Assembly: GCA_964626885.1 (NCBI GenBank)
Contig: CAZVJA010000231.1
Location: 1 to 8,128, forward strand
Direction: 5' to 3'
Length of the DNA stretch: 8,128 bases
Origin: CAZVJA01 sp964626885
GTDB taxonomy: Bacteria; Planctomycetota; Planctomycetia; Planctomycetales; Planctomycetaceae
Below the pieces are notes generated by a model. It did no database searches. It was given only the letters and a program-made list of their open reading frames with translations, and was not told where the DNA came from. Position 1 is the first letter of the stretch. Each line of letters opens with the position of its first letter. The position numbers and the translations under genes were made by a program. This document shows positions 1-6,201 of this stretch, in pieces.

Positions 1-54
1 TTTCTTGGACCCCACCATCTTAGCGGTGGAGTCGGTTGAGGGGGGCAGGTCAGC
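1..54 (+). other. Leader upstream of the STAS gene, with hairpin
   Basis: No gene can be assigned here. All that can be seen is a stem of nine positions with one mismatch: bases 8-16 (GACCCCACC) pair with 25-33 (GGTGGAGTC) around an 8-base loop. It could be a terminator for a gene to the left or a 5' leader structure. No T-run follows it. One forward frame is closed by a TGA at 37-39 and another by a TAG at 21-23, so an upstream gene could end here, but too little is visible to say. Confidence 0.3.
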
Positions 55-510
55 GTGCGCATCGAGCAAGTATGGATCAACGGCAAGGAGCATCATGACT
101 TCGATCCGCGGGCGTTAACTGTCAAGCTTCCCAAGTCGGGAAGCCGCCTGAAGGTGCGCGTGCGACTGACCCCCGCAAATGTCCACTATTCAGTGGATCT
201 GCTGGAATGCGTCGATAAATGCGCTACCATCTCTCTGGCGGGATCGCTCGACGTCGATGCGGTCTCGACGCTGAAGAACACGATCGATGATGCCCATGCC
301 CACGGCGTGACGTCGATCGCATTCGAAGTGGACGAACTGGAGAGTATCGCGGAAGAAGTACTCCGCCTGCTGGCATTCACCAAGCAAAAGCTGGGAGCTG
401 GCTTCGACTTTTCCGTGGTGAATCCTTGTCCCGCGGTGAGAGAAGTGATTGAAGAGAGTGGATACAGCGACGAAATCCGAATCGTTGAACAAGTAACTTC
501 GGCATGCTGA
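55..510 (+). CDS. STAS-domain protein (anti-sigma-factor-antagonist-like)
   Basis: A 151-residue, probably cytoplasmic protein. Residues about 57-147 read as a STAS domain, the fold of SpoIIAA/RsbV anti-anti-sigma factors. Visible landmarks are the opening strand and turn ISLAGSLDVDAV (59-70), the helix after it, the strand around SIAFEVDELESI (87-98), and the VVNPCPAVREVIEESGY segment (121-137), which matches the usual 'NPSPAVRRVLELTGL' stretch. Residues 1-45 form an extra N-terminal part rich in basic residues and beta-like sequence (WINGKEHHDFDP, then KVRVRL), which I do not recognise. The position of the phosphorylatable serine (usual D-S-S-G) reads A99-E100-E101-V102, so regulation by serine phosphorylation seems lost. 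Start: GTG at 55, with a purine-rich GAGGGGGGCAGG (38-49) in front and an in-frame stop at 37-39. No anti-sigma kinase or sigma factor gene lies next to it in this window. The STAS assignment is fairly firm; the role is unknown. Confidence 0.8.
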   Translation: MRIEQVWINGKEHHDFDPRALTVKLPKSGSRLKVRVRLTPANVHYSVDLLECVDKCATISLAGSLDVDAVSTLKNTIDDAHAHGVTSIAFEVDELESIAEEVLRLLAFTKQKLGAGFDFSVVNPCPAVREVIEESGYSDEIRIVEQVTSAC

Positions 511-573
511 ACACGCAGAGATTCAACGGAATGAAATAAACCGTATGGTACATTGAACGGATTTCGTTTCTGG

Positions 574-610
574 GAGTCATCACCACAGGTCAGACCTGTG
601 GTGATGACTC
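574..610. repeat. Perfect 37-bp palindrome between convergent genes
   Basis: Arm 574-591 (GAGTCATCACCACAGGTC) is the exact reverse complement of 593-610, with a single A (592) at the centre. It lies 64 bases past the STAS stop and about 150 bases past the patatin stop, so it could act as a transcription barrier for both directions. It lacks a T-tract on either side (ATTTCATG follows on the + strand), so it is not a classical intrinsic terminator. Other options are a binding site for a dimeric protein, a REP/MITE-like element, or a remnant of an insertion sequence end. Confidence 0.85.
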
Positions 611-630
611 ATTTCATGCCCCCGTTGACG

Positions 631-671
631 ACGGTGATTCAAAATGGCTGTGCGTGGGGAATTGTCACCGT
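631..671 (+). repeat. Bulged hairpin in the convergent intergenic region
   Basis: Bases 631-637 (ACGGTGA) pair exactly with 665-671 (TCACCGT). The stem continues inward with 638-640 (TTC) to 659-661 (GAA) after a 3-base bulge (662-664), leaving an 18-base loop. On the + strand one more G-U pair (630/672) is possible. It lies directly before the interleaved repeats at 673-752. Function unknown. Confidence 0.5.
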
Positions 672-672
672 T

Positions 673-752
673 ATTGAACAGCCGTAAATAGAAACTCACA
701 GCGGATGACCTGCAACTGCTGTTCAATCACGCGCTTTCCATCCGCTTGAGTT
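673..752. terminator. Interleaved inverted repeats; candidate terminator of the patatin gene
   Basis: Two inverted repeats overlap. Repeat A is perfect over 10 bp: 673-682 (ATTGAACAGC) with 718-727. Repeat B is 14 bp with one bulged C (699): 693-698 plus 700-707 (AGCGGATG) with 739-752. The order A-B-A'-B' means both cannot form as simple hairpins together, except as a pseudoknot. Read on the minus strand, hairpin B starts seven bases after the patatin stop and is followed by the T-rich TTTCTATTTAC (complement of 684-694), which fits an intrinsic terminator for that gene. The terminator role is inferred; the repeats themselves are exact. Confidence 0.5.
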
Positions 753-758
753 GCTCCA

Positions 759-1922
759 CTAGGAGCTCATGAGTCGCGCGATGACATCTGCATGCGAGGC
801 GGCGTCTTGCTCGCCTAACCGCAAGAGCTCGTTGATGTACCCATGGTGGAACATAACGGTGCTGATGAGATCCTGCGATTTGGTCTCCTTCGAGCCGAAT
901 CGCCGCATAAAGTAGCGGAACATCTTCGGCAGCTTCGACTCGAATTCGTTTGCGATCTCTCCCAGGTCTGCGGACGGACGGATGACAGTCGTCTGCACAT
1001 CGCGAAATCCATGACTTTGATCGGATGGTGCCGTCCGGCTGAGCTGATTGATGCGACCGAGTTGCAGGATGTCATGATCGAGCTGGTCGAGAAACACCGC
1101 GTTGTAGAGGGATCCGAGGATCACCGCGGGGGACGGAGCTCCCTCGCAGATCGGGTGGATCGGACGATCCTCTGGCGGCGCGTAGTGTGTGGAGAGGACG
1201 AGCATATGATCGGCCCCGAGGTGCAGGGCCGGCGCCAGTGGGGCGACCAGACGAATGCCCCCATCGCCGAACCATTCATTTCCGACGCAAATTGGCGGAA
1301 AAAGCAGTGGAAGCGCGCTAGAGGCCATGATGTGGTCGACGGTCAGCAGCGTGTTGACACCTTTTCGGCGCGGCCGCTCCCAACCTTCAATGGCTTTCCC
1401 CTCGACGAAGGTAATGGTTTCTCCCCGGTCGTAATTGAGCGCAGTGATTGCGACGGCATCCAGCCGACCTTCGGCGATATTCTGAGCAATTCCCGGCAGC
1501 GCGCCTGTTTCCGTTCTCAATGCACGATGCAGGAACGCCCGGAGCGGGGAAGTGTCAACCATCCCTGTCGCGCGGGGAACTCCCGGCGGTAGTCCGATAG
1601 AGAGCCGCAGGCCGACGCGCATCACCTGCCACGTCAGCGAGCTCGAACTGACGGAAAAGACGTCGGAAAAATCGAGCGTCTGCCAGAGTCGCGCCAAATC
1701 GCCAACGCGGTCTGGGAACGTGCCCGTGTGATTTGCCAGATGCGCGGCGTTGATTGCTCCAGCGGAAACTCCGGTGAGCAAGGGAGCACTGAAATCCGGG
1801 AACATTCCGGCAATACCTCGTAGCACACCCACTTGGTAAGCGGCACGGGCTCCACCGCCGCCAAGGACGAGTGCGACCGCTGCTCCGGGCAATTTTCGAG
1901 AAGTCTTGCCGTGCATCTTCAT
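759..1922 (-). CDS. Patatin-like phospholipase family protein
   Basis: A 387-residue serine hydrolase of the patatin family, which usually cleaves acyl groups from phospholipids or other lipids with a Ser-Asp dyad. All key motifs are present: the oxyanion-loop glycine stretch GGGGAR (21-26), the nucleophile elbow G-V-S-A-G with Ser53 (51-55), and the D-G-G motif with Asp220 (220-222). The ASSALPLLFPP segment (200-210) just before the Asp motif is also typical. The core fills residues 14-240; the remaining 150 residues form a C-terminal extension containing an IRPSADLGEIA stretch (314-324). No signal peptide is apparent, so it is probably cytoplasmic or membrane-associated. The start at 1922 has only a weak AGG a few bases upstream; Met3 is an alternative. 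It lies 93 bases downstream of the aldo/keto reductase on the same strand and probably shares its transcript. Substrate cannot be predicted. Confidence 0.9.
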   Translation of the reverse strand: MKMHGKTSRKLPGAAVALVLGGGGARAAYQVGVLRGIAGMFPDFSAPLLTGVSAGAINAAHLANHTGTFPDRVGDLARLWQTLDFSDVFSVSSSSLTWQVMRVGLRLSIGLPPGVPRATGMVDTSPLRAFLHRALRTETGALPGIAQNIAEGRLDAVAITALNYDRGETITFVEGKAIEGWERPRRKGVNTLLTVDHIMASSALPLLFPPICVGNEWFGDGGIRLVAPLAPALHLGADHMLVLSTHYAPPEDRPIHPICEGAPSPAVILGSLYNAVFLDQLDHDILQLGRINQLSRTAPSDQSHGFRDVQTTVIRPSADLGEIANEFESKLPKMFRYFMRRFGSKETKSQDLISTVMFHHGYINELLRLGEQDAASHADVIARLMSS

Positions 1923-1942
1923 TGCCTGTGGAAGTCATTCAT

Positions 1943-1989
1943 TCGACGCTGCCCGCCGGTTGTCGAGCAGAAAAATCGCCGGGCGTCGA
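1943..1989. repeat. Hairpin between the aldo/keto reductase and patatin genes
   Basis: TCGACGC at 1943-1949 pairs exactly with GCGTCGA at 1983-1989, and three more pairs are possible inside after a 3-base bulge. It sits in the 93-base spacer between two minus-strand genes. No T-run follows it on the minus strand, so it is more likely an mRNA processing or stabilising structure than a terminator, if it has a role at all. Confidence 0.35.
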
Positions 1990-2015
1990 CCTTCTGTTTT
2001 TGTAAACGATCCCTT

Positions 2016-2906
2016 TCAAGCCGGGCGTTTATACGATGTTGTCACGGATGCCGCAAATGCGGTTTTTGCCTCCAATGCCTGCATGGACTGCTGATCGAAA
2101 GGCTGGAAGGTTCTGGCGATGCATGCGTTTTCCTCCACTTCCCCGGGCGAAGAACAGCCAATGGCAGCCGTGCTGACTCCCGGGAGGGAGAGAACGTAAC
2201 TGAGCGCGTCACCGGCCGTGAGTCCGTCTTGCGGCAACAGCGGATGTTGTCCGCGTGGTGAAAGTAGAGCCCCTTGTGCATAGACCTTCATCGCGATGAT
2301 ACCCATCTGTTGGCGGACCGCTTCCGGAATTACGGTTTGGATGAACGACAGCCGATGCACGTCGGCCGCATTTAGCGCCATGAGAACGGTGTCGAATTCA
2401 AAGCGCCGCATTGCTTCCAGCAGAATCCGGGGGTCATGATGCCCCGTGATCCCCAGATAGCGGACCTTTTGCTGGTCGCGCGCTTCGAGCAAAGCCTCCA
2501 GTGCGCCGCCCGGCCCGAAAATGCCATCAAGATCCCGCGGCGACCGCAGATCGTGGAGCTGCCACAAATCGAGATGATCCGTCCGCAATCTCTTGAGAGT
2601 ATTCTCAAGCAAGCGAAGCGAACCGTCTCGAGTTCGGTCGTGCGTCTTCGATGCCAGGAACACATCCTTGCGGCGTTCGCCGAGTGCCTCGCCGAAGTAA
2701 TCGAGGCATCCCGCGTAGGCTGGGGCGCTGTCGCAGTAATTCACCCCCAAGTCGAGGGCACGATGAATGACCGCGACCGCTTCGCGCATTCGCCCGTGGG
2801 TTCTCAACACCCCTTCCCCGCCAAGACCGAACTGCGTCACCTCGCAGCCGGTGCGGCCGAGGGGACGTTTCGGAATAAGGATCGGTGAATCTGGCAGTCC
2901 GTTCAT
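2016..2906 (-). CDS. Aldo/keto reductase family oxidoreductase
   Basis: A 296-residue protein of the NAD(P)H-dependent aldo/keto reductase superfamily (TIM barrel), which interconverts carbonyls and alcohols. The catalytic tetrad is complete by motif: Asp59 and Tyr64 in NYCDSAPAYAG, Lys87 in LASKTHD, and His118 in LWQLHD. The N-terminal PLGRTGCEVTQFGLGG (15-30) is the usual opening of the 'LGRTGLxVS' subgroups, and the C-terminal IGCSSPGEVEEN (249-260) fits the cofactor phosphate-binding end of the barrel. The C-terminal CxxCxxC iron-sulfur motif of some bacterial members is absent. Length is slightly under the common 300-330. The ATG at 2906 is preceded by GGAG at six bases' spacing, a good ribosome binding site. 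It is divergent from the enoyl-CoA hydratase gene and followed by the patatin gene on the same strand. Cytoplasmic; substrate unknown. Confidence 0.92.
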   Translation of the reverse strand: MNGLPDSPILIPKRPLGRTGCEVTQFGLGGEGVLRTHGRMREAVAVIHRALDLGVNYCDSAPAYAGCLDYFGEALGERRKDVFLASKTHDRTRDGSLRLLENTLKRLRTDHLDLWQLHDLRSPRDLDGIFGPGGALEALLEARDQQKVRYLGITGHHDPRILLEAMRRFEFDTVLMALNAADVHRLSFIQTVIPEAVRQQMGIIAMKVYAQGALLSPRGQHPLLPQDGLTAGDALSYVLSLPGVSTAAIGCSSPGEVEENACIARTFQPFDQQSMQALEAKTAFAASVTTSYKRPA

Positions 2907-3135
2907 GCAATGCTCCAGGTGGAGAGCAATACGCGGATGTTAACTCATCGTAGCGATGTTTGCGAACGCAGATGTTGACGAGCGAATCTGAACGACGGCC
3001 GACATGACGAACTGCACAACGCAGCTGCGGGAATTCCATGCAGCAAACCCGCAGTGACTCGACTCGATGTCGGAATCCGGCCATACTCGGTTTGGCATAT
3101 CCGCCGATTTCTTCCTTATGCAGGTGCATACTCCG
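2907..3135. promoter_or_regulatory. Divergent intergenic region with short repeats
   Basis: This 229-base gap separates two genes pointing away from each other, so promoters for both must lie in it or be overlapped by it. Visible structure: three direct copies of GATGTT (2936-2941, 2955-2960, 2971-2976), a CATCG-TAG-CGATG palindrome (2946-2958) overlapping the middle copy, and a 7-bp inverted repeat CTGCGGG/CCCGCAG (3025-3031 with 3048-3054). These could be operators. I could not find a convincing -35/-10 pair for either gene. Confidence 0.4.
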
Positions 3136-3939
3136 ATGGCAGAGTTGCTTATTCAAAGCCGCGTCGACAGTTCCGTTCTCCATGTGGCGCTCAATCGTCC
3201 GGAAAAACGAAACGCGATGACTCCACAGATGCTCATCGAACTTGGAGAAACGGTTGCCAGGGTCGATGAACATCCAGAGGTGCGCGCTGTCATTCTATCG
3301 GGGAATGGCCCGATCTTCTGTTCCGGAATTGATGTACCGTCTCTGGCCGCTGCACGACAGAACGCCGGTGGCCAGAACCCCGGTCGCTGGTTGCGGCGAT
3401 TGGCTGATCGAATGCAATACGCCCTGCATCTGATCGAATCGACGGAGTTGCCGGTGATTGCGGCGATTCAGGGACAAGTGCTCGGGATGGGGCTCGAATT
3501 GGCACTGGCGTGCGACCTACGAGTCGTGACTGACGACTGCCGATTGAGCATCCCCGAGGCGGGAATGGGACTCGTGGCGGACGTTGGGGGGACTGCGCGG
3601 CTGACGAAACTCGTCGGACCGGGTCGTGCCAAGGATTTGCTGATGACCTGCCGCGCACTCTCCGCCGAAGAGGCGTTGCTATGGGGAATTGCCAACCGCG
3701 TTGTGCCGGCGGGGGAATTGATGTCGGCGGCTTGTGCGCTGGCCAAGCAGATCGCCGCGAATGCCCCGTTGGCCGTCGGCATGGCAAAGCGAATCGTCGA
3801 CCAGGGAGACGGCGCCGATCGTCACACGCACATGGCGATTGAACGATGGGCGCAGAGTCAACTGATCGATAGCGCCGATGTGCGCGAGGCTGCGAACGCT
3901 TTTCTGGAAAAACGTCCCCCGCGATTCCAAGGGAAGTGA
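3136..3939 (+). CDS. Enoyl-CoA hydratase/isomerase (crotonase) family protein
   Basis: A 267-residue crotonase-fold enzyme, expected to act in the cytoplasm on an acyl-CoA ester, as in fatty acid or aromatic degradation. Landmarks: LNRPEKRNAM (19-28), the first oxyanion-hole segment FCSGIDVPSL (61-70), the second segment with the helix GMGLELALACDLRV (117-130), and the IPEAGMGLVADVGGTARL stretch (139-156). Glu121 and Glu141 fall at the two catalytic glutamates of enoyl-CoA hydratase (Glu144 and Glu164 in the rat enzyme). Asp149 in the VADVG motif matches the aspartate of dienoyl-CoA isomerase, so hydratase and isomerase activities are both possible. The start is placed at 3136 because family homology begins at MAELLIQSR and AGGTG (3122-3126) lies upstream; ATGs at 3118 and 3067 are in frame but lack a ribosome binding site. 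The family is certain, the reaction is not. Confidence 0.9.
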   Translation: MAELLIQSRVDSSVLHVALNRPEKRNAMTPQMLIELGETVARVDEHPEVRAVILSGNGPIFCSGIDVPSLAAARQNAGGQNPGRWLRRLADRMQYALHLIESTELPVIAAIQGQVLGMGLELALACDLRVVTDDCRLSIPEAGMGLVADVGGTARLTKLVGPGRAKDLLMTCRALSAEEALLWGIANRVVPAGELMSAACALAKQIAANAPLAVGMAKRIVDQGDGADRHTHMAIERWAQSQLIDSADVREAANAFLEKRPPRFQGK

Positions 3940-4048
3940 AGATTTGCTCACACCCGGTTTTGCGGGTCGGATCTTTGCTGAGGTCGAGCTGAATTGAGGG
4001 TACTTCGCGTTGCCCGGGCTTTTGCAGTTGCGTATCGTGAAACATCAG

Positions 4049-4068
4049 CCGGCGCGAACTATCGCCGG
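4049..4068 (+). repeat. Small hairpin upstream of the membrane protein gene
   Basis: CCGGCG (4049-4054) and CGCCGG (4063-4068) pair exactly around an 8-base loop, ending about 40 bases before the ATG at 4108. It could be a leader structure. A weaker hairpin, ACCCG/CGGGT at 3952-3967, lies just after the enoyl-CoA hydratase stop but has no T-tract. Nothing else is visible in this 168-base spacer. Confidence 0.3.
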
Positions 4069-4107
4069 GAGCCACATTTCACTCTCCTTCAACGGGTACG
4101 AATTTCG

Positions 4108-5568
4108 ATGACAGACCTTTCCCACCAGCACGATCGCCGCGGTCCTCTCTTCTGCCTTCTCGCCGTCGTTCTGACTGCGATGGCTGCGGGAATGGGCTGG
4201 GGCATACGGGGCCAGTACGGTCACGAGTCGGGTGCGATGATCGCCGGGGCACTCGCTTCGTTGACGCTGGTGATGTTGTTCGTTCCGAATGTCTCTTCGC
4301 TGTCGGCGGCACGAGCGGCGGCGATGATGACAATCGCCATCGGCATCGGCGGGTCGATGACTTATGGTCAAACGGTCGGCTTGACACATGACAAGGAATT
4401 GATCGGCAACGTCGAAGCGCTCCGTTGGGGGATGCTGGGGCTGTATATCAAAGGGGGCTTGTGGATTGGGTTCGGCGGAGCATTTCTGGGAATGGGACTC
4501 AGCGGCAAACGTTATCGTCCGCTGGAAGTGGCGATCCTCATGGCGGGTTTGGTGGGTTTGATGTTCCTTGGAATCTGGTTGATCAATCGGCCATTCGATC
4601 CCCCGAACAAGGTTTTGCCGTGGATTTATTTCTCCGATGACTGGTACTTCGAGCCACGCGATGATTTGAAACCGCGTCCGGAGATCTGGGGCGGATATCT
4701 CCTCGCTTTGGCCGGCTTGGCGGCATATGTGCGGCTGGTGCGAGGCGATCGGCTCGCGGCCCGGATGACTTTGGTCGGCTTTATCGCCGGCGGGCTGGGT
4801 TTCTCCGGCGGGCAATGCGTGCAGGCATTCCATGCCTGGCATCCGGAAGTTTTTACCGAAGGGGCACTCTCGGCCTTCAAAGATTACTTCCAGTATTTCA
4901 ACTGGTGGAACATGATGGAGACCACTTTCGGCCTGATCTGGGGAGCGATCATAGCGTTGGGCCTATGGTTCAATCGACACCTGGTCCACATCGACGATTC
5001 ACAAAGCCAGGTCACGCTCTCCCCACCGGTTGAAGTGCTGCTCTGCTCAGCGCACCTGATCTTGCTGCTCTCATCCGAATTCCTGAGATTCCCCAGAGAG
5101 TGGATGTATCTTTACATTGAATTCGGCTTGATCATGTCCGCGCTGCCAATGATCGGAATCGTGGGAGGGAGGTTCTGGCCCTATTTGGCGGTGCTTCCGG
5201 TCGTCGCGGCTCCCATCTGCGGCAAAACGCTGAGGAATAAGGCGTACGAATCGACTCAGATCTCGTACGGTGTCGGTTGGCTGACGCTCGTCGTCGTTCC
5301 GTTAGCGATCCTGTTATGCGTCGCAGTCTGGTTGGGCTGGAAGAGCATCGCCGGGCAAAGCGCGCGAAGATTCGCGGCGATTACGCTGTTGCTGACAACC
5401 TGGCTGTACTTCGGACTGAATACCGTCTTCTTTGATTACGCCTGGCCATGGGAGAAATGGACCGGTCGGACGCCGAACCAGATCATTTTCGGCATCTGCG
5501 CGATCTCACTGACTCTCGCGGCCATCATTTCCGGAACGCGCCGCACGGAAATCTCCGCCGACTCATGA
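4108..5568 (+). CDS. Multi-pass integral membrane protein of unknown function
   Basis: A 486-residue, strongly hydrophobic protein with roughly 12 to 14 membrane-spanning segments, for example near residues 13-30, 42-60, 107-129, 139-160, 193-210, 270-288, 306-325, 387-410, 421-440 and 456-475. I do not recognise a transporter or enzyme family. Polar or charged residues sit within glycine-rich segments: GMGWGIRGQYGHE (28-40), GIGGSMTYGQTVGLTHD (79-95) and GGLGFSGGQCVQAFHAWH (228-245), each centred on a Gly-Gln pair (35-36, 87-88, 235-236), which suggests functional sites or ancient internal repeats. A soluble loop at about 161-192 is rich in Pro, Asp and aromatic residues. The start is taken as ATG 4108, because the in-frame TTG at 3994 would add 38 mostly basic residues ahead of the first membrane segment. 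It follows the enoyl-CoA hydratase gene on the same strand by 168 bases; co-transcription is possible. Confidence 0.85.
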   Translation: MTDLSHQHDRRGPLFCLLAVVLTAMAAGMGWGIRGQYGHESGAMIAGALASLTLVMLFVPNVSSLSAARAAAMMTIAIGIGGSMTYGQTVGLTHDKELIGNVEALRWGMLGLYIKGGLWIGFGGAFLGMGLSGKRYRPLEVAILMAGLVGLMFLGIWLINRPFDPPNKVLPWIYFSDDWYFEPRDDLKPRPEIWGGYLLALAGLAAYVRLVRGDRLAARMTLVGFIAGGLGFSGGQCVQAFHAWHPEVFTEGALSAFKDYFQYFNWWNMMETTFGLIWGAIIALGLWFNRHLVHIDDSQSQVTLSPPVEVLLCSAHLILLLSSEFLRFPREWMYLYIEFGLIMSALPMIGIVGGRFWPYLAVLPVVAAPICGKTLRNKAYESTQISYGVGWLTLVVVPLAILLCVAVWLGWKSIAGQSARRFAAITLLLTTWLYFGLNTVFFDYAWPWEKWTGRTPNQIIFGICAISLTLAAIISGTRRTEISADS

Positions 5569-5615
5569 ACGTGAAACGCGGACGGATCGTGCGATCAAAC
5601 AGAAAGGCAGAAGGT

Positions 5616-5645
5616 CGTGCCGAAAACGGACCGAAAACGGACACG
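5616..5645. repeat. Tandem 11-bp repeat within a short stem
   Basis: CCGAAAACGGA occurs twice back to back (5620-5630 and 5631-5641). Each copy can form a CCG-AAAA-CGG mini-hairpin, and the pair is flanked by CGTG (5616-5619) and CACG (5642-5645), which are complementary. The whole could fold as a three-way junction. It lies in the 96-base gap between the convergent membrane protein and FKBP genes, so a role in ending transcription is possible. A further small palindrome, GATCG-TG-CGATC, sits just to its left (about 5585-5596). Confidence 0.6.
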
Positions 5646-5664
5646 TAACGCGGCGGTTCTAAGA

Positions 5665-6201
5665 TCATTTCACTTCGAGAAGCTCGACAATGAAGTGAAG
5701 TGTCGAATTCGGCGGGATGCCGGGACGGCCAGCCGCCCCGTAAGCGAGTTCCGAGGGAATCCAGAGTTCGATCATCCCCCCCTCGCTAACGAATTGCAGT
5801 CCTTCGGTCCATCCGCGGATCACACCCCGCAAGGGGAATCCGGTGGGCTCGCCTCGTTTGTAGGAGCTGTCGAACTCGGTTCCGTCGTCGAGCCAGCCAC
5901 GGTAATTGACTTTGACGTAATTGCTCGGCGCCGGCTTCTTACCGCTTGTTTTGCGGAGAATGCGGTACTTGAGCCCGGAATCGGTTGAGGTGAATTCTTT
6001 CGGTGCGTCGGCATCAACGATCCCCGCCCCTTTCATCAGTTCTTGCTTGTCGGTCGATGTGATGATGGGACCATCCTGGGCCGGACGTCCTGAGTTCGTC
6101 GGTATGGCTGGCGTTTTCTGCGAAGGGGAGTCCGCGCAGCCGGCAATCAAAACAACAAATCCAAAGATCACGCACCGCGCATAGGTAAAATTGGTCGACA
6201 T
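5665..6201 (-). CDS. FKBP-type peptidyl-prolyl cis-trans isomerase, lipoprotein
   Basis: A 178-residue exported protein. Residues 1-21 are a lipoprotein signal with a hydrophobic core and lipobox I-A-G-C, so Cys22 would be lipidated and the protein anchored in the membrane facing outward. A polar linker (23-70) leads to an FKBP domain (about 75-178). Residues that line the proline-binding pocket in FKBP12 are all visible: Tyr100 in VNYRGW, Phe110-Asp111 in TEFDSS, Phe122, Val127-Ile128, Trp131 in VIRGWTEGL, Tyr154 in ELAYGAAG and Phe170. It should therefore be catalytically active and help proteins fold outside the cytoplasm. ATG 6201 is chosen because AGGA lies eight bases upstream and the lipoprotein signal starts there; a longer in-frame extension to 6333 looks non-coding. 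It lies 165 bases downstream of the sulfatase stop on the same strand and may have its own promoter. An 8-bp inverted repeat (5669-5676 with 5692-5699) overlaps its last codons. Confidence 0.93.
   Translation of the reverse strand: MSTNFTYARCVIFGFVVLIAGCADSPSQKTPAIPTNSGRPAQDGPIITSTDKQELMKGAGIVDADAPKEFTSTDSGLKYRILRKTSGKKPAPSNYVKVNYRGWLDDGTEFDSSYKRGEPTGFPLRGVIRGWTEGLQFVSEGGMIELWIPSELAYGAAGRPGIPPNSTLHFIVELLEVK

Noticed and set aside
574..752. CRISPR-like or insertion-sequence array
   Set aside because: The repeats are inverted, differ from each other, and are not regularly spaced direct repeats; no transposase or cas gene is nearby.
843..1592. Open frame of 249 codons on the + strand, opposite the patatin gene
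   Set aside because: It is antisense to a gene with intact catalytic motifs, shows no recognisable domain, and long antisense frames are expected in GC-rich coding DNA.
2605..3273. Open frame of 222 codons on the minus strand overlapping the aldo/keto reductase and crotonase genes
   Set aside because: It overlaps two well-supported genes in other frames, is rich in Arg, Ser and Cys as shadow frames are, and matches no family.
3290..4075. Open frame of 261 codons on the minus strand opposite the crotonase gene
   Set aside because: Antisense shadow with Arg/Pro-rich low-complexity content and no domain.
3994..4107. TTG start extending the membrane protein by 38 residues
   Set aside because: The extension is Arg-rich, unlike the rest of the protein, and the first membrane segment is naturally placed after ATG 4108.
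4045..4842. Open frame of 265 codons on the minus strand opposite the membrane protein gene
   Set aside because: Antisense to a clearly coding membrane protein; the His/Gln/Arg-rich composition is typical of the complement of hydrophobic codons.
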